Below the pieces are notes generated by a model. That model had not been told where the DNA came from, did not search any database, and worked only from the letters and a program-made list of their open reading frames with translations. Of a stretch of DNA of 64,000 nt, positions 26,301-35,222 are shown piece after piece (the first letter of the stretch is position 1; each line of letters starts with the position of its first letter). The position numbers and the translations under genes are program-made. Source of the stretch: Zerene cesonia (lineage: Eukaryota; Arthropoda; Insecta; Lepidoptera; Pieridae); assembly GCF_012273895.1 (NCBI RefSeq), contig NC_052109.1:5470432-5534431 (forward strand), read 5' to 3'.

Positions 26301-28160
26301 GACTGCCGCTTTATATGCAGCATCCATTAATGCTATAAACACATTCGTCTGTCACTCTAAAATACATCTATTAGTCAGAATTGAGATCAGGAATAGAGCA
26401 TCGCTGTCGCATTCAGGTAATGTCCAATTAGTTGCGCCGCCTCGAAACAGATACAATGTAACATTGGAATTATAAATTGTAATCATAATCAGCATTGCTT
26501 CCGACTCATTGTTTACTAGTATAATGATGCGTAAATAATTAAGTAACAGCAATAAACATAGGAGCCATTTGTCAGTCATTAGTTGGAATTGTTTCTGTGT
26601 ACGATAGGTGGACTTGGCAGACAATCATTGAGACAAGGTACCCAATTGTTTAGTGTAATGTCAAAACAATGTACGTACGGGGATGTCAACATAATTCGAT
26701 ACAACCTTGTCAATATACGGCGGTGAATGAAACATTGTTTTTACTACATGATACCAGTTAAAATAATTTAGAATCTCGTGCTTTTATCCCATTTCTAACG
26801 TGGTGTCAAATATAAATTTTGTTTAAAAAAACACTGATATGAATCAAGCCTCGGGTATGAATTAAAATAAACTAAAAACATAGCAGAGGAAGTTTTACCG
26901 TGCTTTTTGTACAAATGCCAACGAAAAAACATTGGAACATATTTTGTTTTTGAACGAGGTTCCGGTTAAAAAAGTCGAAGACAAAAAATAATGCACAAAA
27001 ATTTTATGTTTTTAAAGGATATTCTAAAAAGTTTATATTAAATGCATGTTTATTAAGAAGCTTAAAAAAATACATATAAAATACTATAGGAATCTTCAAA
27101 GATTCGTTTAAATCTAAAATAATAAATTGATTTATATCCATTATATAAATTGCTAATGAAGGAATATATATTAATGGTCAGATAATTGATATTCTATAAC
27201 CAACGATTTTATCTTGAATATATTGAAACCACCAAAGAAAAGCTGGATTACTTCTTATCGAATGAATTCGTAATATATAGTGCGACAGATGCGTGGGGCG
27301 CATTCCAGTAGATACTTCGGAACGGAATAAATAGACAACAGTTGGGTCAACGACATATCTATTATCTTTTTAAGTTTAATAAAAACTTTTTATAGACATT
27401 CATTATAAACAGTAACTAAAAAAAGGAAAAAATCCCATTTTGTCAATAGCATATTCATAATAGTATCTAAGTATACTATTGATAAAAACCTGCTGATAAA
27501 ATGTTACCAGAGAACAGCTAGGTTTTTTCTAACCTGTAGAAAGAAATTAGTTAGTTTTTTTATTCTATACAAATAAATCACTCCTTTTATATATGTACTT
27601 TATTAATAACGACCTTATTCTTTTGCGTTTCCTTAAAAACAATTCTGAATACAATAAAATGACGTCATGAATTCCAAAAATTAATGGATTCTTGTGTGTC
27701 TTTAGTCAATCTTAAAAAAGACCATATCCTTGAAATATATTACGATAGAATTAATTAAATTCTCTTTATAAGTAAAATTACATTTTAATTACCCCTTGAT
27801 ATAAACAGAACCAAATAAGTGAAAGTGTTGAAAAAGTGAATCCGTACAAGGCTTAATTAAATTGTAAGCAATTTGATATTAATTACTTTACAAAGAATTT
27901 ACGAAATATAATTATTTTTAACTCATCTCATTCGCTTTTACATCTCCAAAGTTTCAAATTTCAACTAACTACGAATACCGAATATACAATAATCATTACT
28001 GAAGTATTTTAAAGAAGATGTACAATCCTTGTTAGTTTATATTGATGAGGAGAAATGGTATAAAACAAATTAATACAATTTATGAACAGACATACCAAAT
28101 AAAAAAACGCAAGAAAGACTACATGAAGAGAATGTAATAGGCTGAGCACTTCTAAGTTGA

Positions 28161-28310
28161 ACTAGCTGTCTGCCCTGACTTCGCTAGTGGTAGCATACAG
28201 CACTCAGAGATCAAGTACATATCCTTTAATGATAGAAGTTTTCAACGCTCCTGGGATTAGAATTTTCAAGCAAACAAACAAACAATATAGCATTATATTT
28301 TAAGAGTAGA
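28161..28310 (-). mobile_element. Degraded Helitron-like remnant
   Basis: On the minus strand it ends in 'AGTCAGGGCAGACAGCTAG', with CTAG at 28162-28165. Upstream in the element lie 'GTATGCTACCACTAGCGAAG' and a GTTTGTTTGTTTGC tract. The layout resembles lepidopteran Helitron 3' halves, but the terminal hairpin has decayed and the 5' end is uncertain. Confidence 0.4.
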
Positions 28311-29681
28311 TAATAATATGTGAAAATCAATTACTAATAAGTAAAATAAACGTGGCCGCAGCTCTTAAATAATAACATAAATTTATTGATAATTTCTTGA
28401 TGACATGTGCAAGCTTAGGTATATTACGAGAATTCCTTTGAATGATATAACTTTCATAATTTACACGCTGGCAACACTCCAATGGATGGTGGTACAACGG
28501 TCGGAAGGGGTTAGTTCGTATGTGTTTTTGTAATGTCATCTACGCACCAATGCCAATATGGTGTCGTACAACCAGAGCCAAAAACTCATTAAATTGTATG
28601 CTTATTATAATGCATTGAGCTTCTTAACTCAGGAGTAATGTATTTGTGTAGAATTAAAGACGTGCAGTTAATTTATTATATTTCCATGACCATTTCAGCT
28701 TTATCCTAATTGTGTTACAAATATCGTCCGACCAATTTGAGACCAACTACTTATATTTATCGAGCATGCACTGCTTCGGGACGATTTAGGCCGTCTCCGT
28801 CCTCACATTGCCCTCTGCAAACAGCTATCGAGTGTAACAACACAGTACAGCTTGATGTCAACAGATTGCACGCTTGTATTCCTGTGAGAACTGACAATTT
28901 ATTAGTTGGTAACAAATAGTAATGGTTCATAGAATCCCTTCTGTTTAAGTCCAAAATCTTCTTCCTCCGGGACGTTCTATCGTGTAACTTACTTATGTTA
29001 TTTAAGGCATCTAAACGAAAAAGATAGCATTGGAAAGGAAGCCAATTCAACATGAATTTTAATTAAAAGTTAACTTTTAAAATAATATTTTTCTATCGCA
29101 GATTGAAAACATATGTAATTCGATCAAATGGAATTGGTTAGAATAGTGTGTAGTCTTACAGATAATAAAGGAAATGTGTATTTATTAGACTACCGTCTGA
29201 TAAAATTGATTTTAAACAAGGTTAAGGTAATTTATATGTCCGTTTTATGTGAGTAAATTTGATAACAATGGTTGGGTTTGTGCCAAGTATAATATTTAAA
29301 TAAAATTTGGAATAATTCACATGATTTATTAACCATAACATAAATTAGATTGGCAATTACATATTTTATCAGATATTTAGCTACGTTATTACATTTGGGT
29401 TTTCGTTGGGGTTTTTATGAATTATAATAAATAAACTCTATTTCATGTAGCAATTTTCATTAAAATAAATTCAAAATTGATCGATAATAGCTTGATAGTT
29501 GCGTTTTTAGTACTAAGTTTTTCTTGTCTGTTTTCTTTTCTTCTGTGTTTTTGAATCACACCTTTCAATATTTAAAAATAATGTCAAAACTGCAGGACAC
29601 TGCCAACGATAGTTGAGATTACATATATTTCGAGTTGGATTTTTTCAATATCACATGTAATGAAAGCTTGAGTTCAGAACA
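28311..29681. other. Unique AT-rich DNA
   Basis: Nothing recognisable. Overlapping open frames on both strands at 28710-29053 sit in a slightly GC-richer block, show no domain I recognise and have no splice context. I do not call them genes. Confidence 0.35.
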
Positions 29682-29881
29682 TCCTACTAACATTATAAAT
29701 GCGAAAGTTTGTAAGGATGTGTGTGAGTTTGTTGCTCTTTCACGCAAAAACTGTTAAACCGATCGCAATTAAATTTGGTATATAGACAGCTGGAAAACTG
29801 GAATAACACATAGGCAACTTTTTATCCCGATATTCCTACGAGATACGGCCTTACGCGGGTGAAACCGCGGGGCGCAGCTAG
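29682..29881 (+). mobile_element. Complete short non-autonomous Helitron
   Basis: This is the best-preserved copy in the window. It starts with TC directly after A (A|TCCTACTAACATTATAAATG) and ends with CTAG directly before T. The subterminal hairpin CGCGG-GTGAAA-CCGCG (about 29854-29869) is followed by GGGCGCAGCTAG. The 5' TC, 3' hairpin plus CTRR and insertion between A and T without target duplication are the defining Helitron features. At 200 bp it carries no Rep/helicase and must be mobilised in trans. Related copies lie at 15395, 31111 and 63330. Confidence 0.85.
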
Positions 29882-30213
29882 TAGTTTATAATAGCTAAAA
29901 ATTTCCATTAACGTAACATACTCGTACTGCGGCGCAGTGACGTCGCTTGTGTTGCAATCTTAGTAATGCAATCGGCGTCACGCCGCTTCCTGTGTTGAAA
30001 CGCTTCCAAAACAGATCATTAAATAACAATATTACGAGTTAATGTATTGTTAACTTCTTGTTACAAATAATTGATTATCTTTCTTCAAAACGAAGTTTGT
30101 GCTTCGTTGTGGATATGGGACATGCGTGTTTCTCAGCTGTTTGAAATTATAATATATTTGTATACTTCATATCTACATTGAAAAGACATTATTGGGTTTA
30201 GAAAGATTTTTAA

Positions 30214-30283
30214 CGGAGCGTGGTCACACGAGTCTCCCCGTGACCACGCTCGCTGTAAAGTGTTCGAAACGTCGGGTTAATAA
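30214..30283 (-). repeat. 'CCCGACGTTTCGAA' interspersed repeat with GC hairpin
   Basis: The minus-strand reading 'TTAACCCGACGTTTCGAACA', then 'CTTTACAGCGAGCGTGGTCA', matches the copy at 11558. It includes a perfect 12-bp inverted repeat, GAGCGTGGTCAC (30216-30227) against GTGACCACGCTC (30240-30251), around a 12-nt loop. It abuts the truncated end of the Helitron at 30294. Confidence 0.6.
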
Positions 30284-30293
30284 TACTAGTATA

Positions 30294-30623
30294 CTTTGCG
30301 TGAAAGAGTAACAGACGCACGCATACATATGCATCCATCCTCACAAACTTTCGCATTTATAGTATTATTATTCGCCATTAAATGTCAGGAAGAATCATAA
30401 TAAATTGGGACTACTCAAACGCAAGTAAGTTTAAGTCGATAAAACACGAATAAAACACGAATATGACATTTTCTAAAAAAAATTCCTAGCTAGATCGATT
30501 TATCGCCCCCGAAACCCCCTGTATACTAAATTTCATGAAAATCGTTGGAGCCGATTCCGAGATTCCAATTATATATATATATATATATATATATACAAGA
30601 ATTGCTCGTTTAAAGGTATAAGA
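30294..30623 (-). mobile_element. Long-form non-autonomous Helitron, 3'-truncated
   Basis: On the minus strand it starts A|TCTTATACCTTTAAACGAGC, runs through CAATTCTTG and an (AT)n tract, then 'TTGGAATCTCGGAATCGGCT', 'CATGAAATTTAGTATACAGG', 'GATAAATCGATCTAGCTAGG' and 'ATAAATGCGAAAGTTTGTGA'. It stops after CTCTTTCACGCAAA. It matches the copy at 63330 for its whole length. The missing 3' part includes the hairpin and CTAG. Confidence 0.75.
30571..30595. repeat. (AT)n microsatellite inside a Helitron
   Basis: Twenty-five bases of pure AT alternation, placed between CAATTCTTGT and ATTGGAATC of the element. The 63-kb copy has an AT tract at the same internal position, so the tract belongs to the element. 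Confidence 0.9.
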
Positions 30624-30979
30624 TAATGAATAAATCTCGTTTAAAATTCGTTAAAAAGTCTTTAATTTCTTAACGTATAATACTCGTGTAAAATCAAATA
30701 AAAGAAAATACTAATATTGGGTTGAGCATAAAGGCACATTGGACCAATAATTAGTAGTAGCTATAGAGCTACACATGAGTTGACATGTAACTGATACCCC
30801 AGTTTGAAAAAATATAATATTTCGATGTTAGCGAAATATTGGTTGTTTTAATAGACTTTTTGCAAATAAATCAGTTTCTGAAATATACGTATCTAAAGTC
30901 GTAAAAAAGTCACGCTGCCAGAATAATAAGTACAAGACGCTGCCTCTTCTACACGAAACATTAAATGAAGTACGTATCT

Positions 30980-31013
30980 ATCCACGCGAGCAAAGCCGCA
31001 GACGGAAAGCTAA
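30980..31013 (+). mobile_element. Solo Helitron 3' end (second subfamily), decayed
   Basis: CACGCGAGCAAAGCCGCAGA, followed by CGGAAAGCTAA, resembles the terminal hairpin and end (...GCGGAAAGCTAG) of the element at 8605 on the opposite strand. The terminal tetramer is CTAA, which still fits CTRR. No 5' portion is identifiable. Confidence 0.4.
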
Positions 31014-31110
31014 TTAAAAATAAAATTATTAAAACCGATTACTGCAACAAATAAGTTGAAATGAGAAAATCATACCTTTCGTAGGTATATTTAATTTAGT
31101 CAAACTAAAT

Positions 31111-31296
31111 TCTACTATAATATTATTTGTTGTTGCGAAATTTAGTGAGTATGTGTATGTTTGTTTCTCTTTCACGCAAAAACTACGGAACCGATTGCAA
31201 TTAAATTTGGTAGGTAGATAGCTGGACATCTGGAATAATACATAGGCAACTTTAGGGAAACAAACTTACGCGGGTGAAACCGCGGGGCGCAGCTAG
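31111..31296 (+). mobile_element. Short non-autonomous Helitron, 5' half diverged
   Basis: It begins TCTACTATAATATTATTTG, continues with 'CTCTTTCACGCAAAAACTAC' and 'AGCTGGACATCTGGAATAAT', and ends in an intact CGCGGGTGAAACCGCG hairpin and CTAG (31293-31296) followed by T. The usual 'TTTTTATCCCGATATTCCTA' segment is deleted and replaced by 'AGGGAAACAA'. Otherwise it is colinear with 29682-29881. Confidence 0.8.
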
Positions 31297-31496
31297 TTCT
31301 TTATTATGCTTTATTATGTTGTTATGACGTGCCAAAGAAATGGACATACATACATACATATATAAACGACGTGTAATTAACGTCGTATATAGTCAGTCTT
31401 CAATCAGATAATATCCTCTGAACATATTTTGTTTTTCCATTAAAATTATATGATCTCTTTCAAACGAATAATCTTTTACTCGTACTTACTATTTTT

Positions 31497-31597
31497 AATA
31501 ATATGAATATACAAAGAAACGAATATTAATTATTTACATTCATTACGTATAAATAATTTCTATCATTCAAAATTCATTTCTTTGTATATTTTATTAT
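31497..31597. repeat. Imperfect fold-back, MITE-like or hairpin-RNA-like
   Basis: AATATACAAAGAAACGAAT (31506-31524) pairs with ATTCATTTCTTTGTATATT (31572-31590) with one mismatch. The pairing extends outward through ATAATA-type sequence with small bulges. Inside the loop, ATTATTTAC pairs with GTATAAATAAT. The result is a stem-loop of about 100 nt. No target duplication is evident. Confidence 0.6.
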
Positions 31598-32012
31598 ATC
31601 CGTAAAATTTAAAAAGAGAATTCACATATCGTTCTAATTGGCAGCCGTTGGCGGATTAAAAGTTGGCTTTGACTTTTAAAAAGCCAAACAGAAACTTGTA
31701 ATGAAACGTAACTTCGATGGATTAGTTGTGAACGCATTCAGGTGATACGGGTCAAGCCATTTGTTCCGGGGTAGTTGCGAACTTTCAACCCGTCGAGGAT
31801 AGAACTCGTTAATTAATAAGGCTTTCCTTTTACTGGTGTTATTTTTTTACGTTAAAATAAATGAAAATGGTCAGTGCTTCTAGACTAATTTGTAATTGGT
31901 ATTTGGATCTTGATTGTTTACTACTGATATTTGATGTACAGAATTCTGAAATAGTATGCTTGACACATTGTTTTGTGTTTAAGTAAAGGTTTCTTCTGGT
32001 TTTTTGTAATAA

Positions 32013-32050
32013 GTTGTTTGCAGTAAGTTATTAAACTTACAGCAAACAAC
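32013..32050. repeat. 17-bp hairpin with one mismatch
   Basis: GTTGTTTGCAGTAAGTT (32013-32029) pairs with AACTTACAGCAAACAAC (32034-32050), with one mismatched position and a 4-nt loop. No element body is recognisable. Confidence 0.75.
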
Positions 32051-34304
32051 ATTTGATTATGATGATTACATCATAATAAATATAAAACATAAACATATAA
32101 TATAGACTATTCATATGACGATATCATGAATTATTATAATAAATGAAAAATAAATGTGTAAATTTATAAAAGCTTCGTAGGATTCGTCATTAATGGCCAT
32201 TATTATTTGCAATATATTAATACTTAGCCTTATGTACATTAATCATCTAATAAATAATAAGATAGATAACGAAAATTAATATAAAAAAGAAGCTCGAGAA
32301 AGTAAAACACATTTGTAGATAAAAATTGAATAGGGTTTAAAAAATTCCCAAACATCTCCGCAATTCCATCCTTTCACGAAAACCCAAAACAACTTACTGA
32401 TGTATCGAACTCAAAGCTCAACGCTTCGGGCGATTGAAACTAGTGGAACAGCAAAATATATTTGCTGGGTCAGCGGTACTAACTCGGTGACTACAATCTA
32501 GCGAAGGCACCGCTTTACGAGTTCCGGCAAACTGCTGACTGCGTTCTAAAATCTCTTTCATCTTCAATCGAGACTCAGTTTTGATTGTAGATACCCGTAG
32601 TTGTGGTAGGATGGTTTTTGGATGATGTCAATAGCGATTTCATGCGCGAGAATCTTCAGTCAATTATTTTAAATAATAATTATGATTTGTAAAAAGTGTG
32701 CATACCTTTGTAGATTGTACGTTCATAAATCAGTAATGATGGATGGAGGATGACTGGATAGACTATCAAATTTTGTCTTAACTTACATGATCTTCAATTT
32801 TAATAACGGTTACAACTTATAAGAAAGAAAACCATCCCAAGTGATCATAGACATTATACGGTTTATTTGTAGCGAGAATTGAACTGGCCGAGTTCGAAAT
32901 TTGATATGTTATTTAAATCATTTCTTTGGATTTAAAAAAGTCGACATGTTTTAAAATACTTTTTGAAAGGTTTTATTACAGAACACTTAAATTTTTATAT
33001 CATTTGTCATATTTGTAATAACATATGAATCAAATTACACTTAAACAACTTACGCATCGATAAAAACAATATATAAGTAAATGTATATACATGTAAGGCC
33101 CAAAAAAGGCTCATTATCATATAATATGCTTGCATTCAGCGCAGATTGAAGGATCTTATGTTCAAACCTATTATCCCGAGTATTATCCATATCCAATTTC
33201 GCTAGAGTACCTATAATGCTACTACAGTAGGTTCTATTATTAATTCCGCCTACGATGACGGTTGTATTTGATATTTTGGTGACTTAGCTTGACATACTGC
33301 TGTTTGTGTGTGTATTACAAGTATTATTGACATAAACAATGAGAAGGGTAAACATAGCGAGGTCTAAACTCATTACATTGTACTTGATAGGTACGTATTA
33401 GTTAACCCTTTCAAACCGATCACCCACAATGTCTTCACATAAATTAATGGTTAATTGCTATTTGCCTCATGTGTAATCGGCTTATGATGTGTTTGTACGG
33501 AACTTAAAATATTGCTAGTTTTGGTTAGGAAATAGTCTAATTTTAATATCATGAAAACTTTTTGATTGCATTTTGCATATTTATGCATTAATAAAACGAA
33601 TGTTTTTGATGCTTTTTCCTTATTTAAAAGGTAAAATCTTATATTTCTATACAAAATATAACAGTGAAATAGATATAAAATCCACTCAACGATGAAGGTT
33701 ACTGTTCAAATTTATTTTTACGAGTAAAATTGTAATAAAACTTATTTAATATACCTGAAAAGAGAGAAGCCTCAGAGCCATTATATTAATGTATTTAAAA
33801 CTATATACACAAACCGAAATATTGCGAAATCGTGTCCTCAGGACTGAATAAATAGTTAATCTTCTTGGAGCTCAATGTGTTTATGGTCCATTGAAATGTT
33901 TAGAGGTACATCGTGAGACCGAATTAATCCTACGTGCTACACTACTTACAACTTTATTTCTCGTATTTGCAGAGATCACCTTCGAAACGTTTGGAGATAA
34001 GGTATTTATTTCATTTGGACAGTATTTTTCTTTATGCTTGAGTTTGAAAGGTTTTTGGTTAGTTTGATTTTATTTTAAAGGAATATTTATTTATTAATCA
34101 AATTAAATCAATTTGCATTCTGCTCGTATGTGGTTCACAGAGCGTATCTACTATATTTAAACATATCATAGTAAAATTGCTTTATACAAATTAATAATTC
34201 AGTTACCTAAAATTATTCTACTTAATTACATTTTAATTACTTCATAGGTATGTGGAATCTATAATATATATATGACAGTGGTGACTCAGAGGTGCAGACC
34301 TCGA

Positions 34305-34845
34305 ACTTTGAATGTGCTCAAACTCAAACATGTATTTATTCAATTACAATTTCGGCACTTTTGATTCGTCATTACATAGTTTTAACATTTGCCACCGGTT
34401 CGGAAAGCAGTTTTTACAGAGAAGAGCCGGTAAGAAACTCTGCTCTTTTCCAATCATTTCTATTTTACATTTTAATACATAGGTAATATGGAAACATAAT
34501 AATAGATCCAAAGAAGATATGTCCTGTGGTTCTTAAGCGATAACATTCCATGCATTTTCATCTTCCATATATATTCATTAATGCTATAGTAAGCTCTCTG
34601 AATTAATACATTTTTAATATAGTATTTGAATTTAGCACTACTAAACGCTTTAATGCTATGAGGAATTCTATTGTAGAAGCGTATGCCTTGTCCCATAAAT
34701 GAATGTTTTACTTTACTTAGCCGGAAAACAGGCATATCAATTTTATTTCTGTTCCTCGTGTCATAACAATGTCTATCCCCTACTTTGTATGTAAGTCGAT
34801 GGTGTTGTTTATAAGTGTAGGGTTCGAGACTCGGCACGTGTACAG
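34305..34845 (-). mobile_element. 5'-truncated non-LTR retrotransposon (CR1/Jockey-like)
   Basis: On the minus strand the insert begins with the C-terminal part of a reverse-transcriptase ORF (34837-34472) and continues into a 3' UTR. The UTR contains 'GAGTTTCTTACCGGCTCTTC', 'CTGCTTTCCGAACCGGTGGC', 'ATCAAAAGTGCCGAAATTGT' and 'AATTGAATAAATACATGTTT'. I recognise this UTR as the conserved tail of a widespread lepidopteran non-LTR family. Loss of everything upstream of the C-terminus is typical of incomplete target-primed reverse transcription. I could not find a clear target-site duplication, so both outer borders are approximate. Confidence 0.8.
34472..34837 (-). pseudogene. Reverse transcriptase C-terminal fragment
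   Basis: This is a 121-codon open frame ending at a natural stop. The region C-terminal to the RT domain in insect CR1/Jockey-type ORF2 is recognisable as H-C-Y-DTRNRNK near residues 23-31, then MPVFRLSKVKHSFMGQGIRF (34-53), YNRIPHSIKAF (54-64) and YYSINEYIWKM (83-93). The polymerase core with the catalytic FxDD motif is absent, so the fragment has no activity. The open frame begins at GTG only because upstream sequence is truncated, so the start is not biological. No internal stop or frameshift is present, which suggests a fairly recent insertion. Confidence 0.8.
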
Positions 34846-34904
34846 GAAATAAATAGATTTTTCAAGTTATCTATGCCTGTGAATAACCACACCACTAATC
34901 GAAA

Positions 34905-35066
34905 AAGTGTAGAAAACATCGTGAGGAAATTGGTATATCGAAGAATCAAAAGTTCGAAGACGTATGATATCTGCCAACCCGCACTTGGCTATCGTGGTAG
35001 GTTATGGCCTAAATCCGCATAGAAGGCCTGTGTCCCAGCAGTGGAAACATGGGCATGATAATGATG
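34905..35066 (+). mobile_element. SINE-like / LINE 3'-tail insertion, diverged copy
   Basis: GAAAACATCGTGAGGAAATT, GAAGAATCAAAAGTTCGAAG, ATCTGCCAACCCGCACTTGG and GGCCTGTGTCCCAGCAGTGG are colinear with the copy at 7852-8032. The tail is degraded to GATAATGATG. It carries more substitutions than the 7.8-kb copy and lacks an evident flanking duplication, so it is probably older. It lies about 60 bp from the 5' border of the truncated retrotransposon on the opposite strand. Confidence 0.75.
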
Positions 35067-35187
35067 TTTATGACAATTTTATTATAAAAAAAAAATCAGT
35101 AAGTCTTGAAGCATGATATCCTGGATATACCTTGTTTTATGGCTTGCATAACCATGAGATAGTGCGGTACGTTACATGTGCCTATTA

Positions 35188-35222
35188 CTAGCTGAGCCCC
35201 GCGGTTTTGCCCATGTAGTACT
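35188..35222 (-). mobile_element. Solo Helitron 3' end
   Basis: The minus-strand reading GGGCAAAACCGCGGGGCTCA, followed by GCTAG and T, matches the terminal segment of the element ending at 29881. CTAG is at 35188-35191. No related sequence continues upstream in the element, so only the 3' end remains. Confidence 0.55.

Larger units (their letters stand above)
15563..28160. other. Long unique AT-rich stretch, sparse repeats
   Basis: No complete gene is visible. The listed GACA repeat, pentamer tract, hairpin, poly-G run and TATA-like site are the only structures I can support. Blocks with higher GC and no repeat similarity lie at about 18050-18200, 19140-19340, 21360-21660, 23190-23370 and 25480-25630. 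They have no long open frames and could be conserved non-coding elements. Strong acceptor-like sites such as 'TATTTTATTTTCAG' (ending 21472) and 'CTATCTTTATTCCAG' (ending 24203) lack clear donors downstream. A TGACGTCA palindrome lies at 27660-27667. Confidence 0.4.
31297..34304. other. Unique AT-rich DNA with fold-backs
   Basis: No gene is visible. It holds a (CATA)n tract at 31347-31362, an imperfect fold-back at 31497-31597 and a hairpin at 32013-32050. 32340-32620 is less AT-rich without repeat similarity and could be a conserved block. A possible 29-nt microexon at 33973-34001 is described under findings. Confidence 0.4.

Noticed and set aside
28710..29053. Overlapping open frames on both strands
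   Set aside because: Frames on opposite strands of the same GC-richer segment indicate low stop density, not coding.
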